From: an uncultured Clostridia bacterium
GTDB taxonomy: Bacteria > Bacillota > Clostridia > Oscillospirales > CAG-272
DNA: 64,000 bases
NCBI GenBank assembly: GCA_947630015.1
Contig: CANRFY010000010.1
Coordinates: forward strand, 1 to 64,000
Direction of reading: 5' to 3'
The first letter of the stretch is position 1. Every line of letters begins with the position of its first letter. Position numbers and translations under genes: made by a program. Below the pieces are notes generated by a model that was given only the letters and a program-made list of their open reading frames with translations, was not told the DNA's origin and searched no databases. Positions 25,840-33,446 of this stretch are shown piece after piece.

Positions 25840-27309
25840 TTACAGCGTTTCGACGTATTCCTCGAGGCACATACCTGTTTTCCACATTCTGTACGCGTGA
25901 TAACGGCCGACATAGCGGTAATGCCACGGCTCGAACGTGATGCCGGTGATCTCCTGTTTATCCTCGGGGAAGCGCAGGACGAATCCGAATTTCCACGCAT
26001 TGTCGCGCAGCCATAAGAACGCCTCCTGATCGGCGAACGAACGCTGTGCGGACGACAGATTGTGCATATCGATGCAGAGACCTGTCTGATGCTCGCTCGT
26101 TCCCGGGCGCGCCGAATATGTCGCGGTGATGTCTTCGGCTTGCGCGCGCGTGAGCGACGGATCGTCCCTCATCTCGCGATCGACGTAGGAATTGAACAGC
26201 GACACCTGATTCGTGTACGAGCGGTAGCCGCTCATGACGGTTACGGGATATCCCGACGGTCCCTTTTTGTCGTATCCGTTCGCGTAAAGCTCGATGAACA
26301 TCGCCTCGAGCGCCATTGCGGCCTGTTTGCGCATCTGCTGCGCTTTTCGGTCGCCGCGCGTGTTGACGAGATCGACGAGATCGTCGGGGACGTAGTCCTC
26401 GCCGATCTTATTCCACGCGTTGACGAGGATGAGATACGCGTCGCGGTCCGCGCCGGTCGGATTCATATAGCTTTCGTATTCGGAAAGATCGGAGATGAAC
26501 TCCGGCGTCGGCGTATCGTCGGCGGGATCGCCGCCGACGGGCGCGTCGGGATTTACAGAGCCGATTCCCGTATCCTCCGTGATCGACGGGGCGGGATCGA
26601 CGCGTTTGGCGGCGAACGCCACGGTCCCCGTCACGCTGAATGTGATCGTCGATTTGTCGTCGTCGACGCTGATCGAAACGCCCGTCATAGAGCGCTCGAC
26701 GAACGACATCGGTACCCATACGTCGTCGCCGTCGAAGACGGCGGGAGCAGCGAGACGCTGCTGCACGCCGTTCACCTCGGCGTCGGCGGCGCCATCGGTG
26801 AACACGGCCTCCTCGCCGGAGCCGTCGATGATGAAGCGGTATGTGGAGCCGCCCCCCATCAGCTTCATTTGCAGAAATTCCGACAGCTCCGTGAAGTTGA
26901 CGTACCTGACGCCGCCGCGGTCGAGCATCGAGGCTTTGACGCGCGCCGTCACGGCGCCGTCGCCCGTGCCGTATACGAATTTATATTCGTCGACGCCGTC
27001 TGTGCGGACGCGTCTCATATGAAACGAGATGAAGACGCCTGCGGCGACTACGGCGAATATTATGACAAAGCAGAGAAGGAACACGCCGAATCTGTGGAGG
27101 AACAGACGGCGCGCCTGACGCCGCCGCATCCGTTCGCGCTGACGGGCGCGCTCCGCGCGCTCGGCCTCGAGCCTGCGGCGTTCGGCCTCGGCTCTTTTCC
27201 TCTGCGCCTCGGCGGCCCGCCTTTGCTGTTCCTGACGCGCCGCCTCGGCTGCGCGCATATCGGCGTAATATCTGTCGCGGGGACTCATCCCGCCGCGATT
27301 GCCGTTCAT
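25840..27309 (-). CDS. VanY-family D,D-carboxypeptidase, membrane-anchored
   Basis: A 489-residue protein. Residues 1-70 are a cytoplasmic Arg/Glu/Ala-rich coiled coil, followed by one membrane helix (about 71-95). The outer part has a domain of about 110 residues resembling the copper-amine-oxidase N-terminal-like fold (VNGVQQRLAAPAVFDGDDVWVPMSFVE), a linker rich in Asp/Pro, and a C-terminal M15B peptidase with the zinc motifs SGYRS, SARPGTSEHQTGLCIDM and FEPWHYRYVG. It should trim D-Ala from wall peptides. GGGAGGTGA lies 7 bases before the chosen start. Confidence 0.9.
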   Translation of the reverse strand: MNGNRGGMSPRDRYYADMRAAEAARQEQQRRAAEAQRKRAEAERRRLEAERAERARQRERMRRRQARRLFLHRFGVFLLCFVIIFAVVAAGVFISFHMRRVRTDGVDEYKFVYGTGDGAVTARVKASMLDRGGVRYVNFTELSEFLQMKLMGGGSTYRFIIDGSGEEAVFTDGAADAEVNGVQQRLAAPAVFDGDDVWVPMSFVERSMTGVSISVDDDKSTITFSVTGTVAFAAKRVDPAPSITEDTGIGSVNPDAPVGGDPADDTPTPEFISDLSEYESYMNPTGADRDAYLILVNAWNKIGEDYVPDDLVDLVNTRGDRKAQQMRKQAAMALEAMFIELYANGYDKKGPSGYPVTVMSGYRSYTNQVSLFNSYVDREMRDDPSLTRAQAEDITATYSARPGTSEHQTGLCIDMHNLSSAQRSFADQEAFLWLRDNAWKFGFVLRFPEDKQEITGITFEPWHYRYVGRYHAYRMWKTGMCLEEYVETL

Positions 27310-27316
27310 ATGCCGG

Positions 27317-27925
27317 TCACCTCCCTTTCTTTCGCTCGATCACCGTGAAAAACGGCGAGGCCGGCGAGTTGACGATGTGGATCTCCGTACAGCAGAAAAC
27401 GTGTCTGTCGAGCGTTGAGAAATACTCGCGCAGCTCGCGTCCCTCGGCGTCGCCCTCCGCGTGGCCCGGATAAACCGCGACCGTGAGCGCGCCGCCGGAG
27501 GCGAGCATCGACACGGCGTCGCGGACGGCGGGCATCGTGGTCGTCCTCATCGTCGTTTTTGATTTGTCGCCGCCGGGCATGAACCCGAGATTGAACATAC
27601 CGGCGTCAATGCTTGTATCGATATAATTTTTCGCGTTTGAATGCGAATCGAGGATGAGCGTCACATTGTCGGGACAGCCGTCGGCGGCGAGCGTCGCTCT
27701 CGTCGACGCGATCGCCTCCGGCTGAATGTCAAACGCGTATACGCGGCCGCCCTCTCCGACGGCGCGCGACAGAAACGACGTATCGTGGCCGTTTCCCATC
27801 GTAAAATCGACGGCGACGCCTCCGCGCGGCAGATGGCGCAGGATGAATCGCTTCTGCTCCTCGAGCAGATCGATCATGTCTCCGAATACGGGATAGCTTT
27901 CGTTCATCCGATCACCGCCCGTCAT
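27317..27925 (-). CDS. mnmM: YtqB/MnmM-type SAM-dependent methyltransferase
   Basis: A 202-residue class I methyltransferase. The SAM loop is VDFTMGNGHDTSFLS, followed by YAFDIQPEAIAST, and the NLGFMPGGDK motif is typical of the YtqB group. In Gram-positive bacteria this group includes MnmM, which finishes mnm5U34 in tRNA wobble positions. The start overlaps the obgE stop (ATGA); an in-frame ATG six codons later is an alternative. The pairing with obgE and vanY in one operon is not explained by function. Confidence 0.8.
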   Translation of the reverse strand: MTGGDRMNESYPVFGDMIDLLEEQKRFILRHLPRGGVAVDFTMGNGHDTSFLSRAVGEGGRVYAFDIQPEAIASTRATLAADGCPDNVTLILDSHSNAKNYIDTSIDAGMFNLGFMPGGDKSKTTMRTTTMPAVRDAVSMLASGGALTVAVYPGHAEGDAEGRELREYFSTLDRHVFCCTEIHIVNSPASPFFTVIERKKGR

Positions 27926-29193
27926 TTGACGAAATCAAATTCAAAATCGTAGATCGAAACAGTGTCGCCGTTGCGGCAGCCGTTTTCCTCGAGCAGATCG
28001 ATGACGCCGTATTTGTTCAGCACGCGTCCGAAATACGACAGCGACTCGCGGTCGGAGAGATTGACGGAGCCGAGCAGATTGAACAGCCATTCGCCCTCGA
28101 CGACGAAGACGCCGCCCTCGCGGCGCACCGTCGTTTCGACGCCCGCGTTCTGTATGACGGGTTCTGTCGGGACTTCGGGTTCGTACACTGTCACGGGAGG
28201 GAGCGTTTTCAGCTTTTCGCCGATCATGTTGACGAATTCCTTCATGTTATAGCCGGTCGCGGCCGAGATATAGATCAGCTCCCAGCCGTTTTCCCTGACG
28301 TAGGACTCGAATTTTTCGCGGTCGAAGACAGATTCGTCCACAGCGTCCGTCTTGTTCGCAGCGATAATCTGCGGGCGATCGGCAAGCTCCGGCGAATAAA
28401 GCTTAAGCTCGGCGTTGATAGTCTTGATGTCGTCGACGGGATCGCGTCCCTCGACGGAGGCTACGTCCACGACGTGGACGAGCATCCGGCACCGGTCGAT
28501 GTGGCGCAGGAATTCATGGCCGAGACCGGCGCCGCCGGAGGCGCCCTCGATCAGCCCAGGGATATCGGCGGCGACGAATCCGCCGTCGCCGTATGCGACG
28601 ACGCCGAGATTCGGCGACAGCGTCGTGAAATGATATTCCGCGATCTTCGGCCGCGCCGCCGAGATCGCCGCCAGAATCGACGATTTGCCGACGCTCGGAA
28701 GCCCGACGAGTCCGACGTCTGCGATCATTTTAAGCTCGAGCGTGACGTCGCGCTCCTCGCCGCGCGTGCCGTTTTTGGCGAATCGCGGTATCTGACGCGT
28801 CGGCGTCGCGAAATGGCGGTTGCCCCAGCCGCCGCGTCCGCCGCGGCACAGAACGAACGGCTTCCCGTCCGACATATCGTGTATGACGGCGCCGGTGTCG
28901 GCGTCGCGCAGGATCGTGCCGGCAGGCACGGGGATCAATAGATCGTCGGCTGATCTGCCGTGCATTTTGCCCGGCTTTCCGGCCTCGCCGTTTTCGGCGG
29001 TGAATTTCTTTCTGTATCTGAACGCGAGCAGCGTGTTTGTCCCCTCGTCGACGGTGAAAACGATGCTGCCGCCGCGTCCGCCGTCGCCGCCGTCGGGACC
29101 TCCCTTGGCGACGTATTTTTCGCGGTGGAACGATACGCATCCGCCGCCGCCGTCTCCGGCTTTGACATGGATCGTGACCTTATCTATAAACAT
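27922..29193 (-). CDS. obgE: GTPase Obg
   Basis: A 423-residue ribosome-associated GTPase needed for 50S maturation. Order of domains: glycine-rich Obg fold (AGDGGGGCVSFHREKYVAKGGPDGGDGG), GTPase core with G1 GLPSVGKSS, G3 DIPGLIEGA and G4 NKTD, and a C-terminal OCT domain (EGEWLFNLLGSVNLSDRESL). The start at 29193 has AAGGAA about 8 bases upstream and gives the usual MFIDK beginning. Confidence 0.97.
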   Translation of the reverse strand: MFIDKVTIHVKAGDGGGGCVSFHREKYVAKGGPDGGDGGRGGSIVFTVDEGTNTLLAFRYRKKFTAENGEAGKPGKMHGRSADDLLIPVPAGTILRDADTGAVIHDMSDGKPFVLCRGGRGGWGNRHFATPTRQIPRFAKNGTRGEERDVTLELKMIADVGLVGLPSVGKSSILAAISAARPKIAEYHFTTLSPNLGVVAYGDGGFVAADIPGLIEGASGGAGLGHEFLRHIDRCRMLVHVVDVASVEGRDPVDDIKTINAELKLYSPELADRPQIIAANKTDAVDESVFDREKFESYVRENGWELIYISAATGYNMKEFVNMIGEKLKTLPPVTVYEPEVPTEPVIQNAGVETTVRREGGVFVVEGEWLFNLLGSVNLSDRESLSYFGRVLNKYGVIDLLEENGCRNGDTVSIYDFEFDFVK

Positions 29194-29249
29194 TCGCGGA
29201 CGTTCCTTTCGCATTTAATTTGTGAGCTTACATGAGTGCATACATATAT

Positions 29250-29279
29250 AATTTACTATAAAATATGCCTCCGTGTCAA
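29250..29279 (-). promoter_or_regulatory. Candidate obgE operon promoter
   Basis: On the minus strand TTGACA (29279-29274) is followed after 18 bases by TAAATT. The -35 is perfect and the -10 is weak; other overlapping AT-rich hexamers are possible. Confidence 0.5.
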
Positions 29280-29330
29280 GTGTTTTATGACTGCGCGCGC
29301 CGTATGCGCGCGATTTTGCAAGTTATTCTG

Positions 29331-29367
29331 CAATTGTATAACAAAATTCGCATTTGTTATGCAATTG
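29331..29367. promoter_or_regulatory. Long inverted repeat between obgE and gpmI
   Basis: CAATTGTATAACAAA (29331-29345) and TTTGTTATGCAATTG (29353-29367) are inverted copies with one mismatch and a 7-base spacer. Located between the divergent obgE and gpmI promoters and lacking a T-run, it is more like an operator or regulatory hairpin than a terminator. Confidence 0.5.
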
Positions 29368-29414
29368 TCTTACCGCGCGCCCGCCTCCTATCTGCCGCAG
29401 ACGCCAAAAAACTC

Positions 29415-29443
29415 TTGCAACTTGACCGAATGTGGTATATAAT
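29415..29443 (+). promoter_or_regulatory. gpmI promoter
   Basis: TTGCAA (29415-29420) and TATAAT (29438-29443) are 17 bases apart. Confidence 0.75.
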
Positions 29444-29488
29444 GTTCGGTGGACATAACCGAATACGGTATACGAAAGGATATAACAT

Positions 29489-31144
29489 ATGCAGGCATTG
29501 AAGAAGAACGAAAAATTCGAGGGCGTTCGCGGTCCCGTTCTGACGATCGTAATGGACGGCGTCGGCCTCGCGCCCGCCGGCGACGGCAACGCGGTGTCGG
29601 AATCGTACACGCCGACGCTCGACGGACTTATGGCAAAATACCCGAACATCACCCTCCGCGCGCACGGCACCGCCGTCGGCCTTCCGACCGACGACGACAT
29701 GGGAAACTCCGAGGTCGGCCATAACGCGCTCGGCTCGGGGCAGGTATTCGCGCAGGGCGCGAAGCTCGTCACGCAGTCGATAGAATCCGGTAAGCTGTTC
29801 GCGTCCGCGACGTGGCAGAAGGTAGTCGGAAACGTGAAATCGAACGGCTCGACGCTTCATTTCCTCGGACTTTTCTCCGACGGAAACGTCCATTCGCACA
29901 TAGATCACCTCAAGGCGATGATAGTTCACGCCAAGGCGGACGGCGTCCGCCGCGTGCGCATCCATACGCTTCTCGACGGACGCGACGTCGGCGAGACATC
30001 GGCGCTCGAATATGTGGAGCCGTTCGAGGAATTCATCGCCGGCCTGCGCGACGCGGATTTTGACGTAAAGATCGCGTCCGGCGGTGGCAGAATGAACATC
30101 ACGATGGACCGCTACGAGGCCAACTGGGCGATGGTGGAGCGCGGTTGGGCGTGCCATGTGCTTGGCGAGGGCAGACAGTTCGCATCCGCAAAGGAGGCGA
30201 TCGAGACGTACCGCGCCGAGGCGCCCGTACTCGATCAGGACCTTCCCGCGTTCGTGATCGCGGAGAACGGCGAACCCGTCGGCACAATAAACGACGGCGA
30301 CAGCGTGATATTCTACAACTTCCGCGGCGACCGCGCGCTCGAGATATCGCGCTCGTTCGAGGGCGGAGCCGATTTCGACAAATTCGACCGCAGACGCGTG
30401 CCGCAGGTCGTATACGCCGGAATGCTCGAATACGACGGCGATCTTCACATCCCGAAGAATTATCTCGTCGCGCCGCCGGAAATATCGAATACGATGGGAG
30501 AATATCTCGCCGCGTCCGGCGTTCGTTCATACGCGATCTCCGAAACGCAGAAATACGGCCACGTCACATACTTCTGGAACGGAAACAGAAGCGGCAAATT
30601 CAGCGAAGAGCTTGAGACTTACGTCGAGATCCCGTCCGACGTCGTGCCGTTCGAGCAGCGCCCGTGGATGAAGTGCGCCGAGATCACGGACACTCTCATC
30701 GAGGCTCTGCGCTCGGGCAAATACGACTGCCTGCGCGTCAATTTCCCGAACGGCGACATGGTCGGCCACACCGGCAATTACGAGGCGACGCGCTGCGGAC
30801 TCGAGGGCATGGACCTTCAGCTCCGCCGCATCCTCGACGTCGTCGACGAGATGCACGGCGTCGCGCTCATCACCGCCGATCACGGCAACGCGGACGAGAT
30901 GTACGAGCTTGACAAGAAGACGAAGCAGCCTAAGCGCAATGCAGACGGCACGCCGAAGGCGAAGACGAGCCATTCGCTCAATCGCGTCCCGTTCATCGTC
31001 TACGACAATTTCTACTCGGACAGATACACGCTCAAGAGCGACACGGGTTCGTTCGGACTTGCCAACGTCGCCGCGACCGTCGTAAATCTGCTCGGATGCG
31101 AGGCCCCGTCCATGTGGAACGAAAGCCTGATCGAGCTTAAGTGA
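29489..31144 (+). CDS. gpmI: 2,3-bisphosphoglycerate-independent phosphoglycerate mutase
   Basis: A 551-residue, manganese-dependent glycolytic enzyme converting 3- to 2-phosphoglycerate. Typical elements are the metal-binding start VMDGVGLAPAGDGNA, the phosphoserine loop MGNSEVGHNALGSG, VNFPNGDMVGHTGNYEAT and the final metal site ADHGNADEM. It has AAGGA 9 bases before the start, its own promoter and a terminator, so it is monocistronic. The insert near KKTKQPKRNADGTPK is slightly longer than in most relatives. Confidence 0.95.
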   Translation: MQALKKNEKFEGVRGPVLTIVMDGVGLAPAGDGNAVSESYTPTLDGLMAKYPNITLRAHGTAVGLPTDDDMGNSEVGHNALGSGQVFAQGAKLVTQSIESGKLFASATWQKVVGNVKSNGSTLHFLGLFSDGNVHSHIDHLKAMIVHAKADGVRRVRIHTLLDGRDVGETSALEYVEPFEEFIAGLRDADFDVKIASGGGRMNITMDRYEANWAMVERGWACHVLGEGRQFASAKEAIETYRAEAPVLDQDLPAFVIAENGEPVGTINDGDSVIFYNFRGDRALEISRSFEGGADFDKFDRRRVPQVVYAGMLEYDGDLHIPKNYLVAPPEISNTMGEYLAASGVRSYAISETQKYGHVTYFWNGNRSGKFSEELETYVEIPSDVVPFEQRPWMKCAEITDTLIEALRSGKYDCLRVNFPNGDMVGHTGNYEATRCGLEGMDLQLRRILDVVDEMHGVALITADHGNADEMYELDKKTKQPKRNADGTPKAKTSHSLNRVPFIVYDNFYSDRYTLKSDTGSFGLANVAATVVNLLGCEAPSMWNESLIELK

Positions 31145-31163
31145 CCTGCGAATAAAGGATAAA

Positions 31164-31198
31164 AAACAAGCGGAAGCCGCAGGACTTCCGCTTGTTTT
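31164..31198. terminator. Bidirectional terminator between gpmI and xre
   Basis: AAACAAGCGGAAG and CTTCCGCTTGTTT pair around an 8-base loop with an A-run before and a T-rich tail after, so it can stop transcripts from both sides. Confidence 0.85.
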
Positions 31199-31225
31199 GT
31201 TTGTGCGAAAACGACGCCTCCGGCG

Positions 31226-31447
31226 TCATTTTGCCGGCGGATACGGTTCTTTTTCGTCTGTCAGACCGAGCAGATAATCGGCGCTTGTGTGATAAAACTG
31301 CGCGAGCCTTACAAGCACGTTTGTCGGAAGCTCGCGTCTGCCGATCTCGTAAAACGAATAACAGACCTGGGTGCAGTGCAGATATTCTGCGATCTGCCTC
31401 TGCGAGAGATCGTGATCCTCGCGCATATCGCGCAGACGTTTATACAT
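31226..31447 (-). CDS. Small Xre-family DNA-binding regulator
   Basis: A 73-residue Cro/CI-type protein that is almost only a helix-turn-helix: LRDMREDHDLSQRQIAEYLHCTQVCYSFYEIGRRELP, then VRLAQFYHTSADYLLGLTD. A GGAGG site precedes the start. It is divergent from the surface-protein gene at 31579, whose promoter lies 65-90 bases from its start, so it is a candidate regulator of itself and of that gene. Confidence 0.9.
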   Translation of the reverse strand: MYKRLRDMREDHDLSQRQIAEYLHCTQVCYSFYEIGRRELPTNVLVRLAQFYHTSADYLLGLTDEKEPYPPAK

Positions 31448-31462
31448 TCAGTAAATCCTCCG

Positions 31463-31497
31463 TTAAGTCGAAACTTTACTAAAAAAGTATAACTTAA
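31463..31497. promoter_or_regulatory. Candidate Xre operator region
   Basis: TTAAGT (31463-31468) and ACTTAA (31492-31497) are inverted, and a second pair ACTTT/AAAGT (31473-31477, 31484-31488) lies inside. The nested symmetry in an AT-rich gap just upstream of the regulator suggests an operator; this is inference from symmetry only. Confidence 0.35.
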
Positions 31498-31511
31498 AAC
31501 AAATTGTTGTA

Positions 31512-31540
31512 TTGACATTTAATGCAATGTGTATTATAAT
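31512..31540 (+). promoter_or_regulatory. Promoter of the LRR surface protein gene
   Basis: TTGACA (31512-31517) and TATAAT (31535-31540) are 17 bases apart, a consensus promoter. Confidence 0.88.
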
Positions 31541-31578
31541 GTGTATAAAACAATATGTTTTAAATTTGGAGGCTTTCT

Positions 31579-32868
31579 ATGAAAGTAAAAAGCAGAATGT
31601 GGATCGCTGTCGCGCTGATGCTCGTCGTCGGCGTCGCAGCCGGAATGATCGTCGGCGCGAACGCGGCTGAAACCGGCAAGAACGGAACGTTCAACGGTTC
31701 TCCCGCGCACGTAGACGGAAACGGGAATCTTTACATCGATGAGATCAATTTCCCCGACGAGGAATTCAGAACGGTTATTATTGACCCCGACGAAGAAACG
31801 CTCGCCGATTTTGAGGATCTTACCGGTGAGGAGATGGCTCCCATCGACGAGAACGGCGACCATTTGATCTCCGTCGCAGAGGCGGCGAAAGTTACGTCCA
31901 TCGATATTGCGAGCGGCTACATGACGGACGGAGTGAAGGACATATCGGGCATCGAATTCTTCATATCGCTTGAGAAACTGTACTGCGGAAACGCCGATAT
32001 AAAGGCGATCGATGTGTCGAAGAACACGAACCTTAAGATACTCCTCTGTGATTATTCAAATATTGAATCGCTCGATCTGTCTAAGAACACAAAGCTTGAG
32101 GAACTGTACGCAGATTTCTGCGAGCTGAAAGCGCTCGACGTTTCAAATAACGGCGCGCTTAAGATTCTCTATTGCAGATATAACTCGATCAAGACTCTCA
32201 AAATCCCGAATTCAAAAGTTTTGACAACGATCGCCTGCAACGACAACTGCATAACGTATCTCACATTTGAGCCGAGAGCGTACACAGACATGGTTGGCTA
32301 CGACGTCACCGCACAGACCTATGACGGCGAGATAAAAGTTTATCATAAGGATGGAAAATATATCGTAAGTTTGTCGGAGCTTGACGAGGCATTTGACGCT
32401 GATCTCCCGCTTGTAAGCATCGTAAGCGGAGATAAAAAGGCAGCGCTCGATTTTGATAAGGGACTTGCGACATTTGATTCCAAGGTCGACGAGTTCGTCG
32501 TAAACGTCGGCGTGAAATTTTCCGACGCTAAAGCGGCGACAATGGATGTGACCGTAAAGGCAAAGACGGTGGAATATGATCCGAGCATGGGCGAGCTTGG
32601 AAATCCCGCAGAGCCTGCGGTGACCGAGCCTACCGCCACAGAACCCGCTGCAACAGAACCCGCAGCGACCGAGCTGGCAGCAACCGAGCCGACAGCGACC
32701 GAACCGGCTGCAACCGAACCCGCGCCTGCGGAGACTGACGGAAATACCGAACCGTCGCCCGGCGGCGACATCAGCATGGCGGTCGTTTACACGCTCATTT
32801 TCGTAATGACGGCAAGCGCAGCTGTCGTGACGGTCGGCATCGCGTCGTCCAAAAGGCGCAGCAGATAA
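31579..32868 (+). CDS. Leucine-rich-repeat surface protein with EF-hand loop
   Basis: A 429-residue exported protein. A signal peptide (KVKSRMWIAVALMLVVGVAAG...ANA) is followed by an acidic domain with a canonical 12-residue EF-hand loop DENGDHLISVAE (about 93-104), then leucine-rich repeats of the internalin-like type (LEKLYCGNADIKAIDVSKNTNL, about 22 residues each, roughly five units). After a strand-rich domain comes a Thr/Ala/Glu/Pro stalk built from repeated ATEP units, a membrane helix and a basic tail (SSKRRSR). There is no LPxTG, so it stays membrane-anchored. It may bind host or microbial surface ligands in a calcium-dependent way. Confidence 0.85.
   Translation: MKVKSRMWIAVALMLVVGVAAGMIVGANAAETGKNGTFNGSPAHVDGNGNLYIDEINFPDEEFRTVIIDPDEETLADFEDLTGEEMAPIDENGDHLISVAEAAKVTSIDIASGYMTDGVKDISGIEFFISLEKLYCGNADIKAIDVSKNTNLKILLCDYSNIESLDLSKNTKLEELYADFCELKALDVSNNGALKILYCRYNSIKTLKIPNSKVLTTIACNDNCITYLTFEPRAYTDMVGYDVTAQTYDGEIKVYHKDGKYIVSLSELDEAFDADLPLVSIVSGDKKAALDFDKGLATFDSKVDEFVVNVGVKFSDAKAATMDVTVKAKTVEYDPSMGELGNPAEPAVTEPTATEPAATEPAATELAATEPTATEPAATEPAPAETDGNTEPSPGGDISMAVVYTLIFVMTASAAVVTVGIASSKRRSR
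32620..32738 (+). repeat. Coding ATEP tandem repeat
   Basis: About ten near-repeats of a 12-base unit encoding (P/A)ATEP form the stalk of the LRR protein. Synonymous differences between units mean the protein repeat is maintained while the DNA drifts, and slippage here could vary the stalk length. Confidence 0.8.
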
Positions 32869-32880
32869 AATGCGATAAAG

Positions 32881-32912
32881 AAAATTCCCTCCGGCTTGCC
32901 GGAGGGAATTTT
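32881..32912 (+). terminator. Terminator of the LRR gene
   Basis: AAAATTCCCTCCGGC and GCCGGAGGGAATTTT form a perfect 15-bp stem with a 2-base loop. It has A and T runs on both sides and could work in both directions. Confidence 0.88.
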
Positions 32913-32939
32913 ATGTTTGCCCGTGCGAGAGATCGAAGG
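32909..32939 (-). repeat. Partial duplicate of the tRNA-Glu 3' end
   Basis: The sequence TTTTATGTTTG followed by CCCGTGCGAGA and ATCGAA repeats, with two single-base indels, the terminator tail and 3' end of tRNA-Glu at 33068-33096. It covers the acceptor 3' strand and T arm only. It looks like a remnant of a tRNA or an attachment-site-like duplication. Confidence 0.6.
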
Positions 32940-33044
32940 CATCTCGTCGCTGTCGCTCCGAGCTGCTACAGTTCCGTCTCGTACAGGCAAATGTTATTGC
33001 GTATACGGGAACTGTCAGAGTCAATTGCGGCATGGAGCAAACAT

Positions 33045-33073
33045 AAAAGGCTGCGCTGTGCGCAGCCTTTTAT
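33045..33073 (-). terminator. Terminator of the tRNA-Met/tRNA-Glu transcript
   Basis: AAAAGGCTGCG and CGCAGCCTTTT pair around CTGTG; on the minus strand it follows tRNA-Glu by 5 bases and runs into TTTTATGTTTG. Confidence 0.85.
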
Positions 33074-33076
33074 GTT

Positions 33077-33148
33077 TGACCCGTGCGAGAATCGAACTCG
33101 CGTTACCGCCGTGAAAGGGCGGTGTCTTAGCCGCTTGACCAACGGGCC
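33077..33148 (-). tRNA. tRNA-Glu (anticodon TTC)
   Basis: On the minus strand a 72-base tRNA: acceptor GGCCCGT with ACGGGTC, anticodon stem CCGCC/GGCGG around CTTTCAC (anticodon TTC), T loop TTCGATT and discriminator A. CCA is not encoded. Only one base separates it from tRNA-Met. Confidence 0.95.
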
Positions 33149-33149
33149 G

Positions 33150-33223
33150 TAGCGGAAATTGGACTTGAACCCATGACCTACCGGGTATGAACCGGTTGCT
33201 CTAGCCAACTGAGCTATTCCGCC
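33150..33223 (-). tRNA. tRNA-Met (anticodon CAT)
   Basis: On the minus strand a 74-base tRNA: acceptor GGCGGAA with TTCCGCT, D arm GCTC/GAGC, anticodon stem ACCGG/CCGGT around TTCATAC, T loop TTCAAGT. The T stem ATGGG/CCAAT has one G-A mismatch. The closed first acceptor pair and lack of the three G-C pairs of initiators point to an elongator tRNA. Confidence 0.92.
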
Positions 33224-33282
33224 ACGTTTGCGCCTGACGATACTGTCGTTCTGCAGTTCGGCGAGCATCATCAAGCCTAACC

Positions 33283-33311
33283 ATTATAGCAGAGACGTCG
33301 GGGAATGTCAA
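33283..33311 (-). promoter_or_regulatory. Promoter of the tRNA-Met/tRNA-Glu operon
   Basis: On the minus strand TTGACA (33311-33306) and TATAAT (33288-33283) are 17 bases apart, a perfect consensus promoter. Confidence 0.92.
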
Positions 33312-33376
33312 CACTTTTTCGCAAAAAATTTGTATTTGCCGCGCTTCATTTATTTTGCTCACATGAAACGAAACTC

Positions 33377-33405
33377 TTGAAAAAACATCGTGAATATTGT
33401 ATAAT
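33377..33405 (+). promoter_or_regulatory. Promoter of the Rnf-like operon
   Basis: TTGAAA (33377-33382) and TATAAT (33400-33405) are 17 bases apart. The expected transcript start near 33412 coincides with the ATG at 33411 and so favours 33447 as the true start of the first gene. Confidence 0.82.
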
Positions 33406-33446
33406 TAAATATGGATCATTATGTTTGCGGGAACGGAGGCGCGATC

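Noticed and set aside
25568..25927. Short frames over dispersed repeat C
   Set aside because: Similar peptides would arise from every copy of the non-coding repeat, and the frames run through a terminator.
29236..29501. Short plus-strand frames between obgE and gpmI
   Set aside because: They cross the promoter and inverted repeat of gpmI and lack ribosome sites or protein features.
32896..33274. Short frames over the tRNA-Glu/tRNA-Met region
   Set aside because: They translate tRNA genes and terminators on both strands.
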